Shown: positions 1 to 7,319, counted from the stretch's first letter. The stretch: DNA of 8,345 nt from a bacterium (GCA_025774205.1 JALGWK010000187.1:1-8345), one strand, 5' to 3'. Numbers and translations: made by a program. The notes: a model not told the origin generated them from the sequence alone.

Positions 1-1351
1 CCATCCAGCGCATGTCATCGGAGAGGTGGTAGGGATTGATCTCGGCCACCAGTCCCAGCTCCCCGAACCGGGCGAAGTCCTTGTCGTGGACCACCTGGGC
101 GTGGATGACCCGGGCCCGGTGATCCTTGAGTCCCAGTTCACCGATCACCCGCTCGAACATGGTCAGCAGGGTATCGACGCCCTTGTCGCCGATGGCGTGG
201 ATGTGCGGCATGAATCCGGCCTCGAACCCCCGCCGGATCAGTTCTTCCATCCCGGGATCGGGGGTCATCCTCACCCGCCATACCCCATTCTCTCCGGAGT
301 CGTTGTAGGGCTCGTAGAACATCGCTCCGTGCGTGCCCATGATGCCGTCGATGAAGTCCTTCAGGCCGGCGAAGCGGAGCCAGGGATCGCCGAGCCCTTC
401 GCTGATCCCGACCCGCTGCAGGAACTCTGCCTTCTCCAGGGTCGGCCGGGGACGGATGCGGGCGGTCAACTCGCCGTTGGCATAGAGTTCCTGGAAGATC
501 GCCAGCTGATCGGGAGGGGTGATATCATGGATCTGGGTGATCCCGGAGGCGGCCATGTCCCTGAGAGCCATACGGGACTCGGCCAGTCGGAGTTCGTGGG
601 AGGACGAGGGCAGATCGCGGAAGAGTCGGCGGATCGCCATCGCGTTCCCTTCGAAGAGACCGGTCGGTTCACCTCCCGGGTCGCGGTGGATGGTCACACC
701 CTGCGGCTCCCCGGTGTCCCCGTCGATTCCGGCGATCTCGAGCGCGAGTGAATTGGCCAGGTACATGCTGTTGTCCCAGCGATTGATCAGCACCGGATGC
801 CCTGGTGTCACCGGATCGATCATGCCCCGGTCGGGCCGGAAGAGGTTCTCCAGTTCCCCGGCCTCATCCTTCTCCTCCCCGGTAGTGCCGGCCCCCCACG
901 ATTCGTAGGCGCCCCACATGCCATTGGTGATCGCGCTTCCCTCCGGCATCCGCTCCGCCGCCGCCCTCAACTCGTTCCTCAGGCCCTGCTCATCGCTCAC
1001 CGCCAGGAGGTTGACGCCCAGCAGGAGTCTTCCGGCCGAGTTGAAATGGGTGTGCCCGTCGATGAGCCCGGGCAGTACGAAGGCGCCCTGCACGTTGAGG
1101 GTGCGGGTTCCAGCGCCGCGCCAGCGATTTACATCCGCCCGTGAACCGACCGCCACGAACCGGCCGTCCTGGATGGCCACTGCCTCAGCCCACGGCTGAT
1201 CCTCTTCCATGGTATAGAACTGGCCGCCGGTTACGATCAGGTCGGCGACCCGTGAACCTTCCGGTCGGTTCCCGCCGCACCCGGTGCTCACGAGGAGGAC
1301 CGGTACGACCAGGAGGGCGAGCAGATTGCGGGGAAGCTGAAGGCGCGACAT
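1..1351 (-). CDS. YtcJ-type amidohydrolase lipoprotein, 3' end outside window
   Basis: The frame is open from the ATG at 1351 to the left edge: 450 residues, C-terminus missing. A hydrophobic leader (residues 9-22) ends in STGC with Cys25, a lipobox with an unusual Ser at -3, so the protein is probably a lipoprotein facing outward. Metal-dependent amidohydrolase features follow in order: the metal-binding GHTH at 99-102 after a PGLID strand, WGAYESW at 146-152, KDFIDG at 331-336, HAIGD at 385-389, an IHAQ at 416-419 where the family usually has EHAQ, and NPYHLSDDMRW near 439-449. This order matches the YtcJ/NfdA branch, which hydrolyses amide or formamide bonds; the substrate cannot be read here. 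GGGAG lies 9 bases before the start. The gene follows a paralogous TPR gene pair after a 105-base gap with a possible promoter. Family confident, substrate unknown. Confidence 0.9.
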   Translation of the reverse strand, partial: MSRLQLPRNLLALLVVPVLLVSTGCGGNRPEGSRVADLIVTGGQFYTMEEDQPWAEAVAIQDGRFVAVGSRADVNRWRGAGTRTLNVQGAFVLPGLIDGHTHFNSAGRLLLGVNLLAVSDEQGLRNELRAAAERMPEGSAITNGMWGAYESWGAGTTGEEKDEAGELENLFRPDRGMIDPVTPGHPVLINRWDNSMYLANSLALEIAGIDGDTGEPQGVTIHRDPGGEPTGLFEGNAMAIRRLFRDLPSSSHELRLAESRMALRDMAASGITQIHDITPPDQLAIFQELYANGELTARIRPRPTLEKAEFLQRVGISEGLGDPWLRFAGLKDFIDGIMGTHGAMFYEPYNDSGENGVWRVRMTPDPGMEELIRRGFEAGFMPHIHAIGDKGVDTLLTMFERVIGELGLKDHRARVIHAQVVHDKDFARFGELGLVAEINPYHLSDDMRWM

Positions 1352-1365
1352 GGCTGCGAACTCCC

Positions 1366-1380
1366 GTATATCGGATATAC
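1366..1380. promoter_or_regulatory. 15-bp perfect inverted repeat, candidate operator
   Basis: GTATATC and GATATAC (7-bp arms, one central base) lie 14 bases upstream of the amidohydrolase ATG, directly beside its ribosome-binding GGGAG. The AT-rich perfect symmetry stands out in GC-rich surroundings and is the size of a dimeric repressor site. Binding here could block a transcript or its leader. No matching regulator gene is in the window. Confidence 0.4.
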
Positions 1381-1386
1381 CTCGAA

Positions 1387-1407
1387 CCCGGGAGACGACC
1401 TCCCGGG
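1387..1407. repeat. strong GC hairpin, 8-bp perfect stem
   Basis: CCCGGGAG (1387-1394) and CTCCCGGG (1400-1407) pair perfectly around a 5-base loop, between the split GWxTD gene and the amidohydrolase. On the minus strand it is followed by TTCGAGG rather than a U-run, so it is not a standard intrinsic terminator. It could be a factor-assisted terminator, an mRNA-stabilising hairpin or a 5' leader structure of the amidohydrolase message. Confidence 0.5.
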
Positions 1408-1421
1408 ATGGTCATCACCGG

Positions 1422-1450
1422 ATAGTATACAGAGGTGGAAACCTCTTCAA
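1422..1450 (-). promoter_or_regulatory. possible sigma70-like promoter for the amidohydrolase
   Basis: On the minus strand TTGAAG (1450-1445) is followed after 17 bases by TACTAT (1427-1422); the overlapping TATACT (1429-1424) is closer to the -10 consensus but at only 15 bases. This lies just past the stop of the upstream gene and about 70 bases before the amidohydrolase start. Each hexamer matches consensus at four positions or so, and the consensus of this organism is unknown. Confidence 0.3.
1431..1446. repeat. 6-bp inverted repeat AGAGGT-GGAA-ACCTCT
   Basis: Perfect 6-bp arms surround a 4-base centre, starting 10 bases past the TGA of the split GWxTD gene. It sits inside the spacer of the possible promoter at 1422-1450, so it could be an operator. 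It could equally be a weak 3' hairpin of the upstream transcript. No T tract follows on either strand. Confidence 0.4.
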
Positions 1451-1456
1451 GCCCGC

Positions 1457-2041
1457 TCACTCTCTGCGGACGGGCATAGGCGGCAGGGTCCTGAAGAGGA
1501 GGGAGCCGGATGTCTTCTCGCCGTTGTTGAGGTTTGTGACGTGAAGCTCGAGGATATAGGTCTTCGGCTCGAGTTGACTGACATCGATCTCGAGGTAGGA
1601 AAAGAGATCGGGTCGGATGCCGCTCCGCGTGACGGTGGCTGCCACGCCGGTCGGGCGGCGGCCCCGGCCGAGGAAACTCTGTACACTGTGGAAGAGCCTC
1701 GTCGCCAGGCGACGGTTCTCCGGAGCCTCTTTTACCAGGTACTCGATCTGGTACTCGGTGGCCCCGAACTCGTCCCGGGTGAGGTTGTACACTTCATAGT
1801 AGATGAAGAGGGCCTGATCGGTCTGGATCGCCCGCCCCGGCAGCGGCAGGACCTCGAGATCGCCCCGGACGAAATCGGGCCGGCTGGTCTCGTCGGCCAG
1901 GCCGATATACGCCGCCGGGAGGATGTTACTCATCATCAGTTCATCGCCGCTGTAGTCGGGGAGTTCGACGCTCTCCTCGGCCCGGGCCCGCTTACCCGTT
2001 TCAGGGTCGAGCAGGAGGGTGGTGAGCAGGTAGTTTCCGGG
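1457..2041 (-). pseudogene. frame-displaced C-terminal part of the second GWxTD paralogue
   Basis: This 194-codon stretch continues the preceding gene in another frame. It begins with PGNYLLTTLLLDPETGKR and aligns with residues 571 onward of the intact neighbour, sharing PDYSGDEL, RGDLEVLPLPGRA, DEFGAT and the FRTLP end. This is the C-terminal beta-rich region of the family. The first ATG in this frame is at 1936 and has no Shine-Dalgarno sequence, and I find no GTG or TTG between 2041 and 1936, so independent translation is unlikely. The frame remains free of stops and closely similar to its paralogue, so the break is recent or is an assembly fault. Confidence 0.75.
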
Positions 2042-3761
2042 TGACGAAGAGGGGGATGCCCCGGATGGTGACCTGGGGGATCGTCTCCAGCCGGCGGCGT
2101 CTGTCCCCCGCCCCGGCGATCAGCTCCCAGGCCTCGTTGTAGAGATTCACCTCCACGTCGACGGTGGCATACAGCCCGGTCATGCTCCGGAACGATCCGA
2201 ACTCATCGGGCAGCAGGGCGAAGGCGTACTCCACCGCGGTCCGACCTTCCTCGCCCCTGAAGGTGATCACCGAGTCCATCGGATCGATCAGTTCGATCCG
2301 GTCCTCCTCCTCGCTGAGGGAGGGGAGCCGTTCCTCCATCTGTTCCACGACCATGCGGCTGCGCGGACCGGAGACGGTGAAGATCCCGGAGTGGGCAAAA
2401 TCCTCGAAGTTGAGATCGATCCCCTCGTCGGCGTAAACCCACCGCTCGGGAGTGGCGTACGACGCCCCCCGGAATGCCTTCCCTTCAGCGATCGCTACAG
2501 CCGCCTCCCAGACATCGGGCAGAGTATCCATGGGATTCACGGCCCTGATCGACTCGGCGGTGGCGATGATCAGCGGTTTGGGGATGTAGAGGGGATAATC
2601 CCAGTGGTCGGCGTCGAAGACACTCAACTCGAGCATCAGCGAGGGCAAGCCCATCTCCTCCTGGTGATCACGTTTCCGTTTGGTCCATGCAGGATCGCCG
2701 TCGACCATGGACCAGGCGACCGGTCGCCCCTGTCCACTCCGGTAATCGGGTTCGCCGTACCGTATATAGAGCCGGCCGCGGGCGTCGAAGGGCCAGGTGT
2801 CCTGCCCGTATTCGATCCGGGCCCAGGCGATCCTGATGTAGTGCTCGAGCAGGCGTTCGTTCACGTCGGTCTTCGGATCGGGATCCCTGCTCCGCCAGTA
2901 GTGCCCCCAGTAGGCCCGCCTGCCCTCGTTCTCAAGGGCGGCGTATTCCGCCATCTCCTCGGAGTCGAGGACCAGGCCGAGGTCGAGGTAGAGGTTCACC
3001 TCCCGCTCTCCCACGATGGCGAAGTAACGCTCGAATACCCGCATCGCCTCGTCACCGTTCCCCGCCTTCCACTGCGCCCCGGCCAGGTAGGGATAGGCAT
3101 CGAACACTTCCGGATCCCTCTCGATCAGCGCCTCGGCCGAGGTCACCGCTTCATTCCACTCCCCCATCTCCATCAGCACCTTCAGCAGTACCAGCCGCGC
3201 TTCCAGGTGCCCCGGGTTCACCAGAATCTGGTTCTCGAATTCCTGCTTCGCCTCGCGGTACTCCTCGAAATACTCATAATGGACGATACCGAGCCGGTAA
3301 CGCGCGTCGGAGTGTGAGGGATCGAGGTCGAGGACGGTGCGCAGTTCCGATCGCGCCATCCTTATGTTGTCCTGCCCGATATCCCGCTCGGCCAGACGCA
3401 TGTGGGCCAGGGCCCGCCAGTAATGAGCGGATATGTCGAGGGGAAGCGCCTCCGAGGCCCGGATGAGGTATTCGACCGCCCGACTGCCTCCGGTTCGGAC
3501 GCCGAGCAGTACCCGACCCATGCCCAGGAGCGCGCGCGGGTACTGCGGATCGCGGCGGATGACCTGTTCGAATAAGACCCTGGCTCCCTCGATGTCATCG
3601 TTGTCGAGATGAACGAAACCGGAGTCGCAGAGAGCGGCGTGCGGATCCTCCCCGCCCTGTTGCGCCGTCACCCCGGCAACCGGATTCAGGAGGAGGGTGA
3701 TCATGACCGCCGGAAGGAGGGTCAGCAGGGAAGTTTTCGATCTCGGCATGGCTAGTGACAT
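2001..3761 (-). CDS. secreted TPR/GWxTD protein, second paralogue, frameshifted
   Basis: The 586-residue product begins with a signal peptide (hydrophobic 11-25, cleavage VTA|QQ after 33). TPR-like helix pairs span about 40-250. The GWxTD-type region (about 265-345) has HYWRSRDPDPKT, NERLLEHYIR and YIRYGEPD, with the naming motif reduced to WPFD (323-326). Residues 1-573 track the intact neighbour, then a net loss of about 23 bases near 2037-2043 gives 13 foreign residues (TRKLPAHHPPARP) and a stop. Restoring the frame would give about 767 residues, ending at 1457. The start at 3761 is 16 bases after the upstream stop, with only a weak purine stretch; an ATG at 3749 is the alternative. Compared with the neighbour it carries about 29 extra residues between the RYGEPD and TPERW motifs. 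Probably exported and co-transcribed with the neighbour; molecular role unknown. Confidence 0.8.
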   Translation of the reverse strand: MSLAMPRSKTSLLTLLPAVMITLLLNPVAGVTAQQGGEDPHAALCDSGFVHLDNDDIEGARVLFEQVIRRDPQYPRALLGMGRVLLGVRTGGSRAVEYLIRASEALPLDISAHYWRALAHMRLAERDIGQDNIRMARSELRTVLDLDPSHSDARYRLGIVHYEYFEEYREAKQEFENQILVNPGHLEARLVLLKVLMEMGEWNEAVTSAEALIERDPEVFDAYPYLAGAQWKAGNGDEAMRVFERYFAIVGEREVNLYLDLGLVLDSEEMAEYAALENEGRRAYWGHYWRSRDPDPKTDVNERLLEHYIRIAWARIEYGQDTWPFDARGRLYIRYGEPDYRSGQGRPVAWSMVDGDPAWTKRKRDHQEEMGLPSLMLELSVFDADHWDYPLYIPKPLIIATAESIRAVNPMDTLPDVWEAAVAIAEGKAFRGASYATPERWVYADEGIDLNFEDFAHSGIFTVSGPRSRMVVEQMEERLPSLSEEEDRIELIDPMDSVITFRGEEGRTAVEYAFALLPDEFGSFRSMTGLYATVDVEVNLYNEAWELIAGAGDRRRRLETIPQVTIRGIPLFVTRKLPAHHPPARP

Positions 3762-3777
3762 GACACTGGGTTCTTTC

Positions 3778-6078
3778 TCATGGCTGTCGGTCCTGTTCGT
3801 TTCTGATCGGCAGGGTGCGGAAGATCAGGGAACTCGATCGGGATACGCCGGTGTGCAGGTCGGTGATCGTCAGACGCAGCTCCCAGGTCTCCGCTCTCAG
3901 ATCGCTGAGATCTATCTCGAGATAGGAAGCCATATCGGTACTGATCCCCTGGCGCGTGACGCTGCTGGCGATCCGCACCCGGCCTCTCCGCCCGGTCACG
4001 ATACTCCGGATCCCCTGGAAGAGCCGCGTCATCAGCGCCTGTCCTTCCGGAGCCTGAGAGATCGCGTATTCCACCTGGTAATCGGTAGCGCCGAACTCGT
4101 CCCTCGAGAGATTGTACGCTTCGTAATAGATGAACAGGGGCTGGTCGGCCTGCAGGGCGCGTCCCGGCAGGGGCAGCACTTCCAGGTCGCCCCGGATGAA
4201 TCTCCCCTCCCGTCCCGGCCCTACCTCGGTGATCAGGGCAGCGGGAAGGATGTTGCTCACCATCAGCTCATCACCGCTGTAGTCGGGAACCTCAATCTGT
4301 TCTTCAGATCCCGCACGCCGCCCGGTCTCCGGATCGGTCAGCATTGTGGCGAGGATGTACTCGCCGGGCTCGACCTCGAGCCTGGTCGCATCCACGAAGA
4401 GCGGGATGCCCCGGATCCTCACCTGGGGCACCACTTCGATCCGGCGGGCAGCGTCTCCGGTCGAAGTCACCTCATGCCACCCGGGAGTGAAGAGCCGGAC
4501 ATCCACGTCGAGGGTTGTCCAGGCTCCGGTCAGACTCCTGAATGATCCAAATTCCTCCGGAAGAAGCGCGAAGGCGTATTCAACGGCTGTCAATCCGTCC
4601 GAGCCCCTGAAGGTGATGGCCACGTCCATCAGATCGATATACTCGATCTTGTCCTCCTCGGGACTCATGATCGGCAGGCGCTCTTCCATCTGCTCCATGA
4701 GCTGGCGATGCAGATTACTGGTCAGCATGTACCTGCCGCGACCCACCGGGTCGTTGAAGACCATGTCGACGCCCCGGTCCCGGTAGATCCAGCGCTCGGG
4801 AGTACGCTCGACGCTGCCGACCGGTCCAGTATCCCCGCTGGCATCCTGGAATCCGGATCGGCGGCCGCCGATCCCATCACTGGCACTGATCGTATCCTGC
4901 ATGGGTGAGAGCCCCATGCTCTCGTAGAATTCCCGTTTGGCTCGCCTGAAGAAGGGATCGTCGTCAATGAAATCCTCGGGAAAGGGACGCCCCTGACCGG
5001 TCCGGATATCGGGCTCTCCATATCGGACGTAGAAGTCCCCCCGCGCGTCCCAGGGCCAATCCTCCCCGAACTCGAGCCTGGCCCAGGCCACCCGGATGAA
5101 GTGCTCCAGCAGACGCTCGTTCACCAGCGTCTTCGGGTCGGGATCCCGCTGGGCCCAGTAGTGGTTCCGGTAGGAGATCCGCCCCTCGTCATCGAGGGTC
5201 CTGTATTCCCGCTGCTCATCAGGTGTGAGGATGTAGCCGATGTTGAGATAGAGTCCCAGTTCGTCCGCGTCCAGGATCCCGAAGTAGTTCTCGAAAACCC
5301 GCATGGCCTCGTCGAACCGCTCCTCCTGCCAGAACGCACCGGCCAGGAGCGGATAGGCTTCCGTCGCCTCCGGATCGAGAGTGATCAGTTCCCCGGCAGC
5401 GCGGGCGGCGTCATCCCACTCCCCCAGGGCCATATGCACGTCGAGGAGTTTCTGCCAGGCATCCCGGTGGGCCGGCACCGCCTCCACCTGATGGATGAGG
5501 AGATCACGCGCCTCTTCCGGCCGGGGCACATCGAGACGGTCGAACACGATCAGAGCGAGCTGGTAGTGGGCATCGGGATGCGAGGGATTCAGTTCGATGG
5601 CCAGGGCGAGTTCCTTCCTCGCGCTGCGCACGCCACCACGGATGGGATCCACCCGGGCGATATGCAGGAATGAGAGGGCCAGATTGTAGTGCGCCTCGGA
5701 ACTCGTGGGCATCAGCCTGACTGCCTCCTGGAAGATATTCAGGATCTCCAGCGGGGTATCCTCTTCCAGTTCGAGGGCGATCCGTCCGAGACCGAGCACC
5801 GCCCGGAAGTAATTGTCGCTCACTGCCAGCGCCTGCTCGAACAGAGCGCGGGCGCTGTCCAGTTCGCCCCGATCCAGGTGCGCCATCCCCGAATCTGCGA
5901 GGGCCGCCGCCCGGGCCATCTCCTGCTGCGCCCGGACCGGCAGAGGGCCGGAACAGACCAGGAGGAGACCGGTCAGCAGCGCCAGCACTGAACCTGAAAG
6001 GGAACGTGCCGAACGGATGCCGGTCGTCGGGATATACCTCCGCCCCGAATCAGATATGCCGCAGAATGTCATGGTCAT
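3778..6078 (-). CDS. secreted TPR and GWxTD-domain protein, intact copy
   Basis: The 766-residue protein has a signal peptide with a long N-region (hydrophobic 31-43, probable cleavage VRA|QQ after 50). TPR-like helical repeats follow from about 55 to 265, the clearest around 61-85, 128-166 and 240-262. The GWxTD-type domain (about 280-360) shows ILTPDEQREY, NHYWAQRDPDPKT, NERLLEHFIRVAWARLEFG and FYVRYGEPD; the signature itself has become DWPWD (340-344). After a variable linker comes ERWIYRDRGVDMVFND with GRGRYML, also typical of the family, then a beta-rich C-terminal half. I infer a periplasmic or surface scaffold; the family's biochemistry is not established. No strong Shine-Dalgarno precedes 6078. 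An in-frame GGAGG near codon 14 has no ATG, GTG or TTG at a usable distance, so I keep this start. It lies 72 bases after the serpin's original stop. Confidence 0.85.
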   Translation of the reverse strand: MTMTFCGISDSGRRYIPTTGIRSARSLSGSVLALLTGLLLVCSGPLPVRAQQEMARAAALADSGMAHLDRGELDSARALFEQALAVSDNYFRAVLGLGRIALELEEDTPLEILNIFQEAVRLMPTSSEAHYNLALSFLHIARVDPIRGGVRSARKELALAIELNPSHPDAHYQLALIVFDRLDVPRPEEARDLLIHQVEAVPAHRDAWQKLLDVHMALGEWDDAARAAGELITLDPEATEAYPLLAGAFWQEERFDEAMRVFENYFGILDADELGLYLNIGYILTPDEQREYRTLDDEGRISYRNHYWAQRDPDPKTLVNERLLEHFIRVAWARLEFGEDWPWDARGDFYVRYGEPDIRTGQGRPFPEDFIDDDPFFRRAKREFYESMGLSPMQDTISASDGIGGRRSGFQDASGDTGPVGSVERTPERWIYRDRGVDMVFNDPVGRGRYMLTSNLHRQLMEQMEERLPIMSPEEDKIEYIDLMDVAITFRGSDGLTAVEYAFALLPEEFGSFRSLTGAWTTLDVDVRLFTPGWHEVTSTGDAARRIEVVPQVRIRGIPLFVDATRLEVEPGEYILATMLTDPETGRRAGSEEQIEVPDYSGDELMVSNILPAALITEVGPGREGRFIRGDLEVLPLPGRALQADQPLFIYYEAYNLSRDEFGATDYQVEYAISQAPEGQALMTRLFQGIRSIVTGRRGRVRIASSVTRQGISTDMASYLEIDLSDLRAETWELRLTITDLHTGVSRSSSLIFRTLPIRNEQDRQP

Positions 6079-6085
6079 CAGTCTA

Positions 6086-6140
6086 CAATCACCCGACCCT
6101 TTCCCCCACCTGTTCCTTCAGCCATTCCTTCAATCACCCG
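6086..6140. repeat. short direct repeats in the serpin/GWxTD spacer
   Basis: CAATCACCCG occurs at 6086-6095 and again at 6131-6140, and TTCCTTCA at 6113-6120 and 6125-6132. They fill most of the 72-base gap. They may be paired regulator sites or traces of replication slippage; nothing in the sequence decides this. Confidence 0.35.
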
Positions 6141-6150
6141 GTCATCCCTG

Positions 6151-6261
6151 TCATTTCACCCGCGCCAGGAGTTCAGCGTTCGCCACCCAGAGCAGGAAAT
6201 ACGGCTGCTCGGCCCCCTCCTCGATCATCGCCAGCAGGAAGGGCCGATCGAAGATGTAGCT
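6151..6261 (-). pseudogene. displaced C-terminal tail of the serpin-like gene
   Basis: In the frame that would be restored by removing one 44-bp repeat copy, this stretch encodes 36 residues beginning SYIFDRPFLLAMIEE, continuing through GAEQPYFLLWVANAELL, and ending ARVK at a TGA (6153-6151). This is the expected serpin C-terminus: the RPFL strand, then the last beta strand corresponding to LFMGKVVNP in alpha-1-antitrypsin. Its first 14 codons duplicate the sequence already read in the main frame in the second repeat copy. The final 22 residues occur nowhere in the translated product. No start codon context supports separate expression. Confidence 0.8.
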
Positions 6262-6306
6262 CCCTCGATCATCGCCAGCAGGAAGGGCCGATCGAAGATG
6301 TAGCTC
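6219..6306. repeat. perfect 44-bp tandem duplication
   Basis: Copies at 6219-6262 and 6263-6306 are identical and directly adjacent. Each begins cctcgatcatc and ends gatgtagctc. Because 44 is not a multiple of three, the second copy shifts the serpin-like gene out of frame close to its end. Identity without a single difference points to a recent event, a reversible slippage site, or an assembly artefact. Confidence 0.95.
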
Positions 6307-7319
6307 TTTGGCGGACTGGAAGGGGCCATTCCTATCGTGGCACTCGATTCCAGTACCGCCCCCCGTTCCGAGAGCTGGAACCGGATGTTCTGGAGGGCTT
6401 CCTGGATCTCGTACTCATCTTCGTCCCACGGTTCATTCAGGACCCGGGCGTACATCAACTCCCCGTACCTGTGGGTCAGATCGAAATTGATCTTGGGAAC
6501 CTTGAAATCGACCCCGGTCGTGAGTGTGTGATCGGAGTACTCCTCATCAACCACCAATACCCGCTCCCAGGTTTCCTGCAGGGTCGCACCGGGTGCGACC
6601 ATCGCCAGGATCAGGTGGTCCCGATCCGATTTCGTGGTGATCTCCACGACCGGTCCCGTGTCAGGACCGCTGTAATCGAAGCCCCTGACGATCACCTGGC
6701 CCAGCATGTCGGCGGCTTTGCTGCCCTTCTCATCATCTTCGACCCCGAAGGCATGGACCTTCTGGTTTGCGTCGCCATTGAAACGGAGGGGACGTTCGAT
6801 GGTCGTGAAGACGTGTTCGAAGTCGAGCCGTTTCAGGAGGTAGGCGTAGGAGATGACCGCCAGCGTATCCTGGACGTCGAACTGCGGTGACGGGGCAGCG
6901 TCCCCGAATGTCTGGAAGAGAGCCTCCCGGATCCTTCCCTCGATGAAGTTGCCGACGAAATCGGCCAGCGCGACATAGGACATCGGGTCCAGATATCCGG
7001 CCTCGAAGAGACGCTCGTTGAGCCCCTCGGCAGTCGCCATGGTCAATTCTGTAGCCTGCACGCCTCCCAGCTCGATCGGCTCCCCCATGACCGAGTCGAT
7101 CAGAGTGTTCCAGGCCAGAGCGAAGGTGGCACAGTAGACCTGATTTATTTCCGGATCGATTGTCGCCAGTGTATGAGCATTGAACCTGGTGGTGACGAGT
7201 TCGCTGGAGGCTGCCGTGAGGAGCGGTGGCGGACCGGGATCTTCCCGTTTGTGACGGAAAATGTCACATGATGCTGCTCCGCAGAGAACCGCGAGCAGCA
7301 GAAGCAGTCTGAACTTCAT
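6225..7319 (-). CDS. serpin-like lipoprotein, C-terminus lost by duplication
   Basis: The 364-residue product has a hydrophobic leader and lipobox AASC with Cys18 followed by Asp. Similarity to serpins is clearest in the second half: VISYAYLLKRLDFEHVF (155-171) resembles the strand-3A region, HLILAMVAPGATLQE (235-249) the strand before helix H, and VPKINFD (274-280) the LPKF strand. A reactive-loop segment runs from ERG (318-320) to FDRPFL (342-347), with the same spacing as alpha-1-antitrypsin, which would place P1-P1' at Ser334-Ser335. The P12-P9 hinge reads LESS rather than small residues, so inhibition is uncertain. The N-terminal third is divergent. The 44-bp duplication replaces the last 22 residues with 12 unrelated ones; the restored length is 374, normal for serpins. 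GGTGAGG precedes the start by 8 bases. It is first in the minus-strand cluster. Confidence 0.7.
   Translation of the reverse strand: MKFRLLLLLAVLCGAASCDIFRHKREDPGPPPLLTAASSELVTTRFNAHTLATIDPEINQVYCATFALAWNTLIDSVMGEPIELGGVQATELTMATAEGLNERLFEAGYLDPMSYVALADFVGNFIEGRIREALFQTFGDAAPSPQFDVQDTLAVISYAYLLKRLDFEHVFTTIERPLRFNGDANQKVHAFGVEDDEKGSKAADMLGQVIVRGFDYSGPDTGPVVEITTKSDRDHLILAMVAPGATLQETWERVLVVDEEYSDHTLTTGVDFKVPKINFDLTHRYGELMYARVLNEPWDEDEYEIQEALQNIRFQLSERGAVLESSATIGMAPSSPPKSYIFDRPFLLAMIEGATSSIGPSCWR

Noticed and set aside
26-751. Long plus-strand open frame opposite the amidohydrolase
   Set aside because: Its translation has no family resemblance, while the opposite strand shows a full series of amidohydrolase motifs; it is an antisense shadow in GC-rich DNA.
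1387-1407. Intrinsic terminator
   Set aside because: The stem is strong but neither strand has a T-run after it, so I list it only as a hairpin.
2001-2043. Programmed ribosomal frameshift joining the two parts of the second GWxTD gene
   Set aside because: There is no slippery heptamer or obvious downstream stimulator at the junction, and alignment with the paralogue shows missing codons, which fits a deletion better.
2391-3317. 308-codon plus-strand open frame opposite the second GWxTD gene
   Set aside because: Low-complexity Pro/Gly/His-rich translation complementary to TPR coding sequence, with no ribosome-binding site.
3697-4545. Plus-strand open frame over the GWxTD gene boundary
   Set aside because: It runs antisense across two signal-peptide proteins with clear homology to each other; no independent support.
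6219-6306. CRISPR-like or VNTR array
   Set aside because: There are only two adjacent copies without spacers, lying inside coding sequence; it is a simple tandem duplication.
6006-6890. Plus-strand open frame opposite the serpin-like gene
   Set aside because: Antisense shadow; the minus strand has the lipobox, ribosome-binding site and serpin motifs.
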